A stretch of 64,000 nt of DNA from positions 78,146 through 142,145 of the forward strand of contig JBBHKE010002288.1 in assembly GCA_037447655.1 (NCBI GenBank), written 5' to 3'. How positions within the stretch are numbered: the first letter of the stretch is position 1; each line of letters starts with the position of its first letter. The notes beneath the pieces were generated by a model. The model worked only from the letters and a program-made list of their open reading frames with translations, searched no databases and was not told where the DNA came from. This document shows positions 10,797 through 21,327 of this stretch, piece after piece. The translations under genes and the position numbers were made by a program. Origin of the DNA: Zygnema cylindricum. Taxonomy: Eukaryota > Streptophyta > Zygnematophyceae > Zygnematales > Zygnemataceae.

Positions 10797-12499
10797 CTCC
10801 CCTTAATTCCTAGTCACTTTTCAATTTTAATCCACAGTTTTCTCTGCAATAAATCAACTTAGGGGAAGGCACTGCTTTTGTCATCATGTCTGCAATCATT
10901 TCTCTATCAGTTTTATGAACCAGTTTAATAATTCTTTTTTCTACCTTCTCTTTGACAAAGCTTAGTCTAATATCCATACGCTTAGCTTTGAAGTGATGTT
11001 TCGGATTAGCTGCAATAGAGATAGCAGCTTGATTATCACAAAAAACATTTTGAGTTCCAGACTTCATGAACCCAAGTTCTTAAAGAAGAGAATTAACCCA
11101 CATTAATTCTTTGGTGGCAGCACAAGAAGCCATGTATTCAGTCTTGATAGTGGACTGAGCAACTACTTTTTTTTGTTTGCTACTACAACAACATGCACCG
11201 GATCCAATTTGCAAAACATATCCAGCCGTACACCTCCTTAAAGGCACATCTCCATAACTGGCATCATTCCAAGTGGTGATGTCAGTGTGCTCCCCTCCCA
11301 AATACAACCATAATTCCCTTGTCCCCACCAGATACCTCATCACCCTTTTGGCATCCTTCCAGTCTCTCTTTCTTGGTTCATTTATATTTCTACTTAGGAC
11401 ACCTACAACTGCAGCTATATCCGGACGGGTACAATTCATAAAATAAATTAAACTACCTACAATCTGCCGATAAGGGATATTTTCCATAAATTTTCTTTCT
11501 ATCTCATCCATCTCATTATTAATAATCAATATTCCTCCATTTTCACTCCCCTCACTCACTTTCTTCAAATCCATGGGAGTAGTACATCCGTTTGCTTTCT
11601 CCATTTGAAATTTTATTAGTTTGCAAACTTTGTTTTCTTCCCCACTTTCCACGAATCCTTCCGGTTGCCTCATGAAAATTTCTTCTTCCAACTCTCCGTG
11701 CAAAAAGGCCGTTTTAATATCCATCTGGTGGATTTCCATATCCTCCGCTGCGGCTATACTTAAAAGGATTCTAACAGAAGGAAATCTGACTACAGATGCA
11801 AAGGTTTCTTCGTAGTCTATCCCCTCTTTTTGTGTATAACCTTTTGCAACTAACCTAGCTTTGTACCTCTCAATAGTATTATCCGGGTTTAATTTAAGTT
11901 TAAACACCCACTTACATCCGATCGGTTTTCGTTCCGGTGGACAATCTACCAACTCCCATGTATTGGCTTCCATGATAGAGGCCATTTCTTCATTTATAGC
12001 TGTGATCCATCGGCTACTTTCTGGAGTGTTTATGGCCTCTAAGTATGTTTGAGGTTCATCTGGGTGAGACATCTTTGTGAGTTGGTTATTTACTTGTCTT
12101 TCTTGAAGTCGTTTACTACTTCTTCTTCCCCCTTCAAAATCGGACGCCGGTATGGAAGGCATCCTTGGGTTTCGTTTTGGGAGATTTTTAGCTTCCCTAT
12201 CTTCCAATTCCGGTGTCTCATCAAGTTCCTCATCGGTTTCCACTTCGTATTGTGGCGTTGCCTCGGATGTTGTCCTTTCCTCCTTCTCCTTTGGTAGATC
12301 TGTAGATTTTTCTTTTTCTCCCTCTTCCTTCTCTTCATTTTCAAAGTCAAAGTCATAAAACTGATCCGTTTCAAATCTGATTTTGACTTCCTTATTATAT
12401 TTGAATGGATCAATGGACTTCTCTTCATTCATCACCACTATGTGTTTTACCAAAATTATATCTCTCTTTTTCAAGTCATACACTCGGTATCCTTTTGTG
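10797..12499 (-). pseudogene. Copia A pol, 3' part: RT with deleted core, RNase H
   Basis: A 467-codon frame (12483-11080) and a shorter one (11067-10810) are separated by one TAA. The RT N-terminal region (WVFKLK, AFLHGELEEEIFMRQPEGF) is intact, but at about 11615 the frame jumps from 'KLIK' to 'FQMEKAN'. Compared with copia B, 113 residues are missing in frame, including SLYGLKQAP and the YVDD catalytic motif. The RNase H/connection part follows (CTTPMDLKK, TRPDIAA; TIKTEYMAS where B has TMEAEYMAS, so a usually conserved Glu is Lys). It cannot be catalytically active. Confidence 0.93.
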
Positions 12500-12504
12500 C
12501 TCTC
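12500..12504. repeat. Target site duplication CTCTC of copia B (left)
   Basis: CTCTC immediately precedes TGCAATTC... of the left LTR. The same five bases follow the right LTR at 18940-18944. Both lie in copia A pol, whose frame rejoins when B and one copy are removed. Confidence 0.96.
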
Positions 12505-13551
12505 TGCAATTCTGTGTCCTCCATTGGATCACAGAATACCGCAAGCCTCTAGATAGTATTTAACTCACCCACTTTAAGCCACAACCACTGCTGCCCAAGA
12601 ATGCAAACTGACAATTTGACTGCACCCCTGTGTAGCCTGGACTCCCCTGAGTCCGTAGAAAAAAGAATCACTGAAAACGGCCAACCAGGCGATAAGTTAT
12701 AGGGTGGCAAAGATGCCAATTTATACAAACTCTCTGAGAGAGAGGACTATCTACCTAAATTTTCCTAAGTCCTAGTTTTTCCTAATTCCCTCTCACAGCT
12801 CCTATCTACTGCCTGTACGAACCAATCACAAAACTGTATAGTACTAGAAAGTACTACTGCCGATGTACTTTCTGTACGGCCTCTGTACGACAAGGCCATA
12901 AGTGGACGCGTGTATACTTTCCACTCATCCGTACGTTCCTCGGAATTCCCGCGACCGAATAATGTTTCCCCACGTGGCGCCAGGTGATGCCACGTCACTA
13001 AATGCCAAAGTGACCACTCCGGGATTTCGGCGATCATGTGCGCCGTTGGATTATATGCGAAACGTAATCTTGGCCGGAATAAATACTTGCGCGATATTTG
13101 TTCCGATGTAGAAATAAAATGCGTGGTATCTGTTTTGAATTAGCGTCGTACGACGTACTTTATAAAACTGTATATATGTACGCCGTAAACAATTTTAGTT
13201 AAATGAACTTTATCCTTTCGAACTAAATATATATCTATCACATACCATAGCACTTAGCATTGGTCCTAGTCTATTAGGATAAAGCTGACGGCTACCGGTC
13301 AACTTGACAAACTGCAGGTACCGGGATCAAATCTCTGGTCCGTCAAGTATATTTTTAGTAACCTACTAAAAATAGCTGTCTGTTGAACTAAGGCAGCCAT
13401 GGATCAACCTCTCTCTCTTTCCTTCAGTGACTACAGCAAGTATGGGGGCTAGAGAGCGGAGGTGGAGGCAAGCTGTCCGTCCTTTCCTTTTTCCTTTTAT
13501 AAAAACATATTTAAACCTAGAAAATACTCTAGAAATCTATAAATTTCAACA
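12505..13551 (-). repeat. Copia B 3' LTR (1047 bp)
   Basis: Plus-strand ends TGCAATTC...TTTCAACA, so TG...CA in both senses. Same length as the right LTR; I noticed only four differences. On the minus strand it follows the polypurine tract AATAAGGGGAG. It contains the 29-nt hairpin (12509-12537) and a tRNA-like block (13280-13345). Confidence 0.97.
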
Positions 13552-13569
13552 CTCCCCTTATTTTCTAGT

Positions 13570-15201
13570 CTAATTTAGTTTTTCTTTCAACCCGCATTTT
13601 TCCCGACAATATTTTAGTTTAGGAGAGGGCACAGGTTTGGTCATCATGTCAGCCACCATTTCTTCATCAGGTCTATACACAAGATTTAGAATTTTATTTT
13701 CAACTTTTTCTCTTACGAAGCTTAATCTTATGTCCATATGTTTTGCTTTGAAATGGTGTTTTGGATTGGCTGCAATTGCAATTGCAGCTAATTTATCGCA
13801 AAAGATTTCATGCACTCCCTCCTTCATAAATCCCAGTTCTTGTAACAATGATTTCACCCACATTAGTTCTTTTACAGCAGAACACGACGCCATATACTCA
13901 GCCTCCATAGTAGACTGAGCAACCACCTTTTGTTGCTTACTGCTCCAACAGCAAGCACCTTCCCCCACATACAAAACATATCCAGAAGTGCATCTTCTCA
14001 TAGGTGCATCCCCATAACTGGCGTCACTCCAAGTGGTGATATCAGTATGCTCCCCTCCCAAATGCAACCATAACTCTCTAGTTCCCACCAGATATCTCAT
14101 GACTCTCTTGGCTGCCTCCCAATCTCTCTTCCTAGGATCATTAAGACTCCTACTGAGTACTCCAACTGCTGCCGCTATGTCCGGCCTGGTACAGTTCATA
14201 AAATAGATTAAGCTTCCTACGACCTGTCTATAAGGAATAGACTTCATGAACTCTCTCTCCTCTAGACTCATCTGATCGTCTAAGATCATCACTCCTCCTT
14301 CTACACTCCCATCACTTACTTTTTTCAAGTCCATGGGAGTGGTACAACTGTTAGCATTTTCCATCTGGAATTTCTCAAGCATATTACCTATTGCTTCTTT
14401 CTGAGTAAGTCTGATAATCTTCTTCCCTCTATCTCTCTCCATTTGGATTCCCAAAATATATTTTGCCTCCCCTAAATCCTTCATATCAAATCTGCCCCTA
14501 AGATCTTTCTTTAGCCTATTGATATTATCTAAAGACTTACTTAACACAAGCAGGTCATCCACATAAATTGCAATAAAAATGACACCATTCTCATCTTCAA
14601 ACATATAGATAGAATGGTCAGAGCTGATCCGGATGTATCCCAGATCGGTGAGAAACTCATCTAGTTTCTTATTCCACTGTCGGGGAGCCTGTTTCAGTCC
14701 ATATAAGGACTTTATGAGCCTGCACACTTTGCTCTCTTCTCCTTCTTCCACAAACCCCTCGGGTTGCCTCATAAAAATTTCTTCCTCTAACTCACCATTA
14801 AGAAAAGCAGTCTTAATATCCATCTGGTGAATTTCCATGTCTTCCGCTGCGGCCAGACTGAGGAGAATCCTTACCGATGGGAACCGAACAACTGGAGCAA
14901 AGGTCTCCTCGTAGTCAATCCCCTCTTTTTGGGTGAACCCCTTTGCTACCAATCGAGCCTTATACCTCTCAATTGTATTATCTGGGTTCAGTTTTAGTTT
15001 AAATACCCATTTACATCCAATAGGTTTTCTGTCTGGGGGGCAATCCGCTAGTTCCCAAGTATTTGCTTCCATGATAGAAGCCATCTCATCATTTATGGCT
15101 CTAATCCATCTTTCTTTCTCTGGACTATTCACTGCCTCTAAGTAAGACTGAGGCTCATCTGGGTGAGATAGCTTAGTTACCTTATGAGCAGCTTGTTTTT
15201 C
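13570..15201 (-). CDS. Copia B pol, 3' part: reverse transcriptase and RNase H
   Basis: A 520-codon frame (15132-13570 from its first Met) continues in the same frame as the upstream pol ORF and is separated from it by a TAG at about 15202. RT motifs in order: WVFKLK, AFLNGELEEEIFMRQPEGF, SLYGLKQAPRQW and the catalytic AIYVDDLLVLSK. RNase H follows with TWSDASYGD and STMEAEYMA. It makes cDNA from the element RNA in cytoplasmic particles. The same position in copia A is a Gln codon, so the TAG looks like a CAA/CAG to TAG mutation rather than a family feature. Confidence 0.93.
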   Translation of the reverse strand, partial: EKQAAHKVTKLSHPDEPQSYLEAVNSPEKERWIRAINDEMASIMEANTWELADCPPDRKPIGCKWVFKLKLNPDNTIERYKARLVAKGFTQKEGIDYEETFAPVVRFPSVRILLSLAAAEDMEIHQMDIKTAFLNGELEEEIFMRQPEGFVEEGEESKVCRLIKSLYGLKQAPRQWNKKLDEFLTDLGYIRISSDHSIYMFEDENGVIFIAIYVDDLLVLSKSLDNINRLKKDLRGRFDMKDLGEAKYILGIQMERDRGKKIIRLTQKEAIGNMLEKFQMENANSCTTPMDLKKVSDGSVEGGVMILDDQMSLEEREFMKSIPYRQVVGSLIYFMNCTRPDIAAAVGVLSRSLNDPRKRDWEAAKRVMRYLVGTRELWLHLGGEHTDITTWSDASYGDAPMRRCTSGYVLYVGEGACCWSSKQQKVVAQSTMEAEYMASCSAVKELMWVKSLLQELGFMKEGVHEIFCDKLAAIAIAANPKHHFKAKHMDIRLSFVREKVENKILNLVYRPDEEMVADMMTKPVPSPKLKYCREKCGLKEKLN

Positions 15202-17352
15202 CTATATCCTTTTGTTGCTCCTCCTTCCTCCCTCAAACTCCGAAGCTGGAATGGATGGAAGTCTTGGATTTCTTCTCACTGTCTCATCGACTCCCCTGTC
15301 CATAAAAACCGTATCTTGTCCCGCTTCTTCCATCTCTTCGAAGTCCATAGGAGTATGTGAGGTTTCCGGTGAGTCTCGTGTATCTTCAATCTCCCCTGAA
15401 TCTGTAATCACAGTTTCACTCATGTCTTTTTCGGGAACGACTGAGTTCTCCTCACTTTCGGACTCAAATCTGATCCTTATCTTTTTTGTATATTTGAAGG
15501 GGTCAAATGACTTCCCTTCATCCATGACAACTAAGTGTTTGACCAGAATGATATCTTTCTTTGCTAAGTCATAGACTCTATATCCCTTAACATCCTCATC
15601 ATATCCCACAAAGTATCCAGGTTTTCCTTTAGCATCTAGTTTCCAGTTTTTCCTATCCGTGTCAAGACCGTAAACTTGGCTACCAAATACTTTAAGGTGT
15701 GAGATATCTGATTTCCTTCCAACCCATCTCTCATAAGGTGTCACTCCCTTTACAGCTGAGGTAAGGACTCTATTTTTAATATAGTTGGCACAGTTCATTG
15801 CCTCTGCCCAAAATCTCTTTCCTATTTTCTTGTCTGCCAACATACTACATGCACTATCTCCTAGTGTTCTATTCAACCTCTCAGCTACCCCATTTTGTTC
15901 TGGGTTATATGGTACAGTTTTCTGGTGCTGCACTCCCTCATCTCTCAAATATTCCTCAAACTCGTTAGAGGTATATTCCCCCTCATTATCACTCCTTATC
16001 CTTTTAATGGGGGTTTCATGCAACTTCTCACTCCAAGCTTTATATTCTTTGAAGTAAGTTGATGCTTCAGACTTTGTTTTCAGAAAGTAGACTCTAGAGT
16101 ATCTAGACCAGTCATCAGTTATTGTCATCATAAACCTCTTTCCTCCAACCGAAGGTACTTTTGCAGGCCCCCAAATATCTGTGTGGACTAGATCTAATAC
16201 TTTTTCACCTCTATATGTGGCGGCTTTGGGAAAGGGAAGTCTGTGAGCCTTACCTTGAGCACAACCACTACAATCATCCATCATTTCATTATCCCCAAAC
16301 TCAATGCCATCTACTACCCCAAGTTTTTTCATTTCCCTTAACCTATCAAAATGTACATGTCCCAACCGCTTATGCCAAATCATCACCTTAGGAACACCAA
16401 CATAGTAAGCATTCTTCTTTTCATTACTCAAGTTAAGCCTAAACATTCCTTGGCTACCCTTATCTGCTGTGAAGTAAACTTCATCCCCATACTTAGCTGT
16501 AAAGACTCCCTTTCTGGTGAAGGTATCAAACTCTTTGTCATCTAACACAGACGTAGAGACAAGGTTTTTACTCAGCTGAGGAATGTAAAGTACATCTGAG
16601 AATGTAAGTATAGAAGTCTTACCCTCCACTAAGACTTTCAGATCTACTGATCCCACTAGATCTGTAGTAACCACTCTCCCATCCCCATACTCTATCTCTA
16701 CAGTAGGAATCTTTCTTAACTTAGTGAAGAGTTCTTTATCACGACACATATGCATGGATGCACCTGAGTCGATGATCCATCCTTCCTGTGGAGCTTCCCG
16801 GATGGCTCCAAGGGCACACTTCTGCCTCCGAGGAATCTCCTTCTCCTCCAAACTCTCGTCAAGAAGAAGCTCCCCATCCTCCTCAGAGGACTCATCCTCG
16901 GTTTCTCCTGACACCTTTGTAACCACAAGTGCCTTTTTCTTCCCTCCGGAAGAACCCCCTCCACGGTTCTCTTGGAGCCTCAGCTCTGATAGCTTGACAC
17001 AATCTGCAATAAAGTGCCCCGGCTTTTTGCAATAATGACAAAGACCCTTTGGGGGCCTTTGTCCCCCTGAATGATCTCTTTCCCCTCTATAAGGTTTCTT
17101 CGGGTCCTTTCCCCATCGGTCCCCTCCTACTGCTAGAGCTTGAATGCTCTTTCCTCCTCTCCTAATCTCCATTGTGTTCTCCTGCACAAGTATCATCCTG
17201 ACTACTGTGTTCCATTTCCATGAACTATCAGGCATTCCCTGTACTCGGTACACTAAGTTTTCGAACTCATTTGGTAATTTCATGATAAGGGTGTTAACTT
17301 TCATTTTCATTGTACCTATCCACCCGGCACTTTCCATTTTGTAAACAAACAA
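15202..17352 (-). CDS. Copia B gag 3' part, protease and integrase
   Basis: A 716-codon frame. Near residues 103-116 there is a gag zinc knuckle, CHYCKKPGHFIADC. The protease motif is IIDSGASMHMC (Asp of DSG intact). The GAG-pre-integrase motif is WHKRLGHVHFDRL with CSGCAQGKAHRLPF. The integrase core has HTDIWGP, SDNEGEY and EQNGVAER (D,D,E). C-terminal GYDEDVKGYRVYD corresponds to the chromodomain-less copia integrase tail. It overlaps the gag frame by about 37 bp in another register, which reflects a 1-nt frameshift; ends at TAG 15202. Confidence 0.93.
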   Translation of the reverse strand: MFVYKMESAGWIGTMKMKVNTLIMKLPNEFENLVYRVQGMPDSSWKWNTVVRMILVQENTMEIRRGGKSIQALAVGGDRWGKDPKKPYRGERDHSGGQRPPKGLCHYCKKPGHFIADCVKLSELRLQENRGGGSSGGKKKALVVTKVSGETEDESSEEDGELLLDESLEEKEIPRRQKCALGAIREAPQEGWIIDSGASMHMCRDKELFTKLRKIPTVEIEYGDGRVVTTDLVGSVDLKVLVEGKTSILTFSDVLYIPQLSKNLVSTSVLDDKEFDTFTRKGVFTAKYGDEVYFTADKGSQGMFRLNLSNEKKNAYYVGVPKVMIWHKRLGHVHFDRLREMKKLGVVDGIEFGDNEMMDDCSGCAQGKAHRLPFPKAATYRGEKVLDLVHTDIWGPAKVPSVGGKRFMMTITDDWSRYSRVYFLKTKSEASTYFKEYKAWSEKLHETPIKRIRSDNEGEYTSNEFEEYLRDEGVQHQKTVPYNPEQNGVAERLNRTLGDSACSMLADKKIGKRFWAEAMNCANYIKNRVLTSAVKGVTPYERWVGRKSDISHLKVFGSQVYGLDTDRKNWKLDAKGKPGYFVGYDEDVKGYRVYDLAKKDIILVKHLVVMDEGKSFDPFKYTKKIRIRFESESEENSVVPEKDMSETVITDSGEIEDTRDSPETSHTPMDFEEMEEAGQDTVFMDRGVDETVRRNPRLPSIPASEFEGGRRSNKRI

Positions 17353-17912
17353 GAAAGATCATTACAGTAATCTAACATCTTTCCTCCTTTGTAAGTGTAA
17401 CTCAATAGCTTTTGCTCAGCCAACTGGAGCTCCTGAATAGTTCCAGCTCTATAAATTTCCACCAAACTCACCCACAACTCCTCGGCCTTGTAAATGTGAA
17501 GATGAGGAGTGGCCAAACCTTGAGTGAGGTGCCTCAGAATGAAGTTCTTGGCAGCCATGTTTACATCCTCCCACATTTGACTATCGTTCTCCACGGTCTT
17601 CACGATTGCCGCTCCCGATACTGTGGCAATAGGAGTAAGGGGTGTCTCCTTCCCTTTCCCCTTTTCGGACACACTACTGTCCCCATCATCTGCCTCCTCC
17701 GCCGAGGCAGCCGTTGTTGCAAGAAACCTTACTCCTCCAAATCCTGGTGGAGTTCCTGAAGGTGGACGTTTCACTTGTCCACTGACGATACCCCAGTATC
17801 GTTTTTCACACAAAGCTCCCATCATCATGGCTTCCCAATAGATGAACCCAGATCCATTGAAGGTGGGCACCCTAGAGGGTGGGCCCATAACCTGCAATTC
17901 TGTGTCCTCCAT
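17316..17912 (-). CDS. Copia B gag, 5' part
   Basis: A 198-codon frame that starts inside the LTR: its ATG (17912) sits in the loop of the LTR-terminal hairpin, and the coding sequence runs across the LTR/primer-site boundary (17893/17892). It encodes MEDTELQVMGP followed by a copia gag N-terminal region (FNGSGFIYWEAMMMGALCEK, UBN2-type) with a helical C-terminal half. It stops at 17316 after KWKVPGG because of a 1-nt frameshift; in copia A the frame runs on. Gag forms the virus-like particle. Confidence 0.9.
   Translation of the reverse strand: MEDTELQVMGPPSRVPTFNGSGFIYWEAMMMGALCEKRYWGIVSGQVKRPPSGTPPGFGGVRFLATTAASAEEADDGDSSVSEKGKGKETPLTPIATVSGAAIVKTVENDSQMWEDVNMAAKNFILRHLTQGLATPHLHIYKAEELWVSLVEIYRAGTIQELQLAEQKLLSYTYKGGKMLDYCNDLSCLFTKWKVPGG
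17878..17892 (-). promoter_or_regulatory. Primer binding site for half-tRNA initiator Met
   Basis: Directly inside the 5' LTR the plus strand reads GGTGGGCCCATAACC. From established knowledge of plant initiator tRNA-Met this equals its anticodon arm, so the element RNA is complementary to the 3' side of a tRNA cut in the anticodon loop, the mode known from Drosophila copia. No standard TGGTATCAGAGC site is present at the LTR edge. Confidence 0.85.
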
Positions 17913-18939
17913 TGGATCACAGAATACCGCAAGCCTCTAGATAGTATTTAACTAACCCACTTTAAGCCACAACCACTGCTGCCCAAGAATGCAAACTGAC
18001 AATTTGACTGCACCCCTGTGTAGCCTGGACTCCCCTGAGTCCGTAGAAAAAAGAATCACTGAAAACGGCCAACCAGGCGATAAGTTATAGGGTGGCAAAG
18101 ATGCCAATTTATACAAACTCTCTGAGAGAGAGGACTATCTACCTAAATTTTCCTAAGTCCTAGTTTTTCCTAATTCCCTCTCACAGTTCCTATCTACTGC
18201 CTGTACGAACCAATCACAAAACTGTATAGTACTAGAAAGTACTACTGCCGATGTACTTTCTGTACGGCCTCTGTACGACAAGGCCATAAGTGGACGCGTG
18301 TATACTTTCCACTCATCCGTACGTTCCTCGGAATTCCCGCGACCGAATAATGTTTCCCCACGTGGCGCCAGGTGATGCCACGTCACTAAATGCCAAAGTG
18401 ACCACTCCGGGATTTCGGCGATCATGTGCGCCGTTGGATTATATGCGAAACGTAATCTTGGCCGGAATAAATACTTGCGCGATATTTGTTCCGATGTAGA
18501 AATAAAATGCGTGGTATCTGTTTTGAATTAGCGTCGTACGACGTACTTTATAAAACTGTATATATGTACGCCGTAAACAGTTTTAGTTAAATGAACTTTA
18601 TCCTTTCGAACTAAATATATATCTATCACATACCATAGCACTTAGCATTGGTCCTAGTCTATTAGGATAAAGCTGACGGCTACCGGTCAACTTGACGAAC
18701 TGCAGGTACCGGGATCAAATCTCTGGTCCGTCAAGTATATTTTTAGTAACCTACTAAAAATAGCTGTCTGTTGAACTAAGGCAGCCATGGATCAACCTCT
18801 CTCTCTTTCCTTCAGTGACTACAGCAAGTATGGGGGCTAGAGAGCGGAGGTGGAGGCAAGCTGTCCGTCCTTTCCTTTTTCCTTTTATAAAAACATATTT
18901 AAACCTAGAAAATACTCTAGAAATCTATAAATTTCAACA
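17893..18939 (-). repeat. Copia B 5' LTR (1047 bp)
   Basis: Right-hand LTR, the pair of 12505-13551. Contains the promoter for the element RNA; I could not fix the exact start. Hairpin at 17897-17925, tRNA-like block at 18668-18733. Confidence 0.97.
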
Positions 18940-18944
18940 CTCTC
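18940..18944. repeat. Target site duplication CTCTC of copia B (right)
   Basis: Second copy of CTCTC, directly after ...TTTCAACA. Confidence 0.96.
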
Positions 18945-20508
18945 ATCATATCCTACAAGATATCATGGTTTCCCTCTTCCCTCTAACTTCCATTTAGTCT
19001 TATCCGAATCCAAACTGTAGACTTGACTTCCGAACACTCTCAAACTAGACAAATCAGGCTTTCTTCCTGTCCACCTCTCATACGGAGTTTCCTCTTTATT
19101 TGCTGAAGTTAGGACTCTATTATTGATGAAATTAGCATAGTTCATAGACTCTGCCCAAAACTGCAACACTATCCTCTTATCAGTTAACATACTTCTGGAC
19201 ATATCTCCTAAAGTTCTATTCACTCTTTCTGCTACTCCATTTTGTTCCAGATTATAAGGAACAGTTTCCTCATGATGAATTCCTTCTTCTTTAAGATATT
19301 CTTCAAATTCCCTTGAGGTGTATTCTTTCCCATTATCACTTCTTATCTCTTTTATTGAGGTTTTGTGAAGTTTTTTACTCCATACTTTATACTCTTTGAA
19401 ACATCTTAATACCTCTGACTTATGTCTGAGAAAGTATACCTTCGTGTATCTAGACCAATCATCTGTGATAGTTAACATCCATCTCTTCCCCCCATGTGAA
19501 GCATACCTAGCAGGTCCCCAAACATCAGTGTGAACTAGATCTAATACTTTCTCTCTCCTAAATGTGGTTGCCTTTGGAAATGGAAGTCTATGAATCTTCC
19601 CTTGGGCACATCCACTACAATCATCAAAGGTCTCATCATCTTCAAAAGTAATACCCTCCACTATTCCCTTTTTCTTCATTTTCTTTAATCTATCTAGATG
19701 CACATGCCCCAACCTTTTATGCCAAAGCATCATCTCACTTGCACACGAGTAGAGAACACTCTTTTCATTGCAAAGTACAATTCTGAACATTCCTTGACTG
19801 CCCTTCTCAGCTATGAAATAAACCTCATTATCAAAGCTTGCTGTGAAGATTCCTTTCCTAGTTCCTGTTTCAAACTCCTATTCATCTAGGACAGCTGTTG
19901 AGACTAGGTTCTTGCTAAGCTGTGGAATGTAAAGAATGTCTAAGAGTGTTACAATTGAGGCCTTTCCATCAAGTAGAACCTTCAAGTCAACAGTTCCAAC
20001 AAGACTTGTGGTTTCTACTCTACCATCTCCGTACTCTATCACAAGTGTTGGGATCTTTCTCAGTTTAGTGAACCACCGCTTATCTTTGCACATATGCATT
20101 GAAGCCTCAGAGTCTATGATCCACCCATCCTCGGGTGGATCCCTCTTACCTCCGAAAACACACTTTTGTCTCCGTGGAATGTCGACATGCTTTTCAGTGT
20201 TTTTCGGATTAAGGAGAAGCTCCTCAAGCTCCTCTTCAGGTTCAGTTTTTTTTTTCCACTTCCTCATCAAGAACTTGAGTCAGGAAAGCCTTTTTCTTTC
20301 CTCCGTCCTTTGAGGTTCCTTGACCATCTTTCAGTCGAAGATCTGCAAGTCTGACACAATCTGCCATATAGTGTCCCGGTTTCTTGCAGAAGTGACATAA
20401 TCCTCCTCGAGAAGTTCCTCTCCACTGTCTATCAAATGTGCCACCTCCTTCTCCTCTTCCACCAATGTTTGGATAAGGATCTTTCCCTCTCTCCTCATCA
20501 TGCTTCCG
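18945..20508 (-). pseudogene. Copia A protease and integrase region
   Basis: Minus-strand frames 20270-19878 and 19790-18963 with breaks between them. The protease motif reads IIDSEASMHMC where family members have DSG, so the active-site Gly is lost. Integrase: WHKRLGHVHLDRL, CSGCAQGKIHRLPF, HTDVWGP, SDNGKEY and EQNGVAER, so its D,D,E triad is intact. A TGA interrupts the tail (GKP then stop) just before copia B. The zinc knuckle lies in a frameshifted stretch near 20380. Confidence 0.9.
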
Positions 20509-21327
20509 CTAATCAGCTCCTGTAGACAATGCTTGAACACTTGGACTCCCTCTTCTAAGCTCTATGGTGCTTTCTTTCACTAAAATCATTCCCACTGTGT
20601 CATCCCAATTCCAATTGCTATCTCCCATGTCTTGCAATCGGTTAATGATATTCTCATACTCTTCAAGTAGTTTCATCATTAATGTGTTCACTCTTTGTCT
20701 CTCGGACCATGAGTTACCTGCACTCTCTAACTCTCGAAATAATGCTCCTAAATCATTGCAATAATTATTCATTCTTCCTCCTTTATAAGTATAAGCTGCA
20801 ATCTTATTTTCGGCCAACTGTTGCTGCTGCAATGATACACTCTTATATTTGTTAACTAGTGATATCCAAATCTGAGATGAAGATTTGACATGCATAAGGG
20901 GAATGGCAATGCCCTTTGCTACACTTTTAAGAATTAAGAGCTTAGCAACCTTGTCTTTATAGTTCCACTTTTCATACTCCGATCTTTTGGTTTGAACCCT
21001 TTTCGTTGTTTTTGGTGGTGCTGCTGCCGGTATCGCCTTCGGCAATGGTGTCACTTGAGTGGCAACTCCTCCCTTTTCTCCTTCCATAAAAATCTCCTCT
21101 CCTTCTTCATCTTCATCCTCGGTGATGGTGGCAGTTGTTCTACCAACTGTAGAGGCGGAGGTTCCAGAAAAACGTGTACCTCCAAACCCAGGTGGAGGTT
21201 GGCATCGAATTTGTCTAGACACTATGCCCCATAGATGCTTCTCAAATACTTCTCCCTCCATCATCATTTCTTAATAAAGAAAGTATGATCCATCAAATAG
21301 GGGTACCCTAGAGGGTAGGCCCATAAC
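20509..21327 (-). pseudogene. Copia A gag
   Basis: The main frame is 21267-20509 (252 codons), starting at an internal Met; the upstream part (about 21327-21268, reading TLWAYPLGYP) is the decayed gag start, with an in-frame stop at the TTCTTAATAAAG region. Residues MMMEGEVFEKHLWGIV match the copia B gag N-terminus. It ends in SVQALSTGAD before a stop; the zinc knuckle is in the next frame. Confidence 0.85.

Larger units (their letters stand above)
12505..18939 (-). mobile_element. Copia element B, full length, nested in copia A
   Basis: A 6435-bp Ty1/copia element: 5' LTR 18939-17893, primer site 17892-17878, gag, protease, integrase, RT, RNase H, polypurine tract, 3' LTR 13551-12505. CTCTC target duplication on both sides. 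Near-identical LTRs indicate a young insertion. Coding is almost whole: one frameshift near 17340 in gag and one in-frame TAG at about 15202 in pol separate three long frames. Confidence 0.97.

Noticed and set aside
15195-15205. TAG in copia B pol as programmed readthrough
   Set aside because: Copia A has a Gln codon at the same place, and no readthrough context was evident, so a point mutation is simpler.
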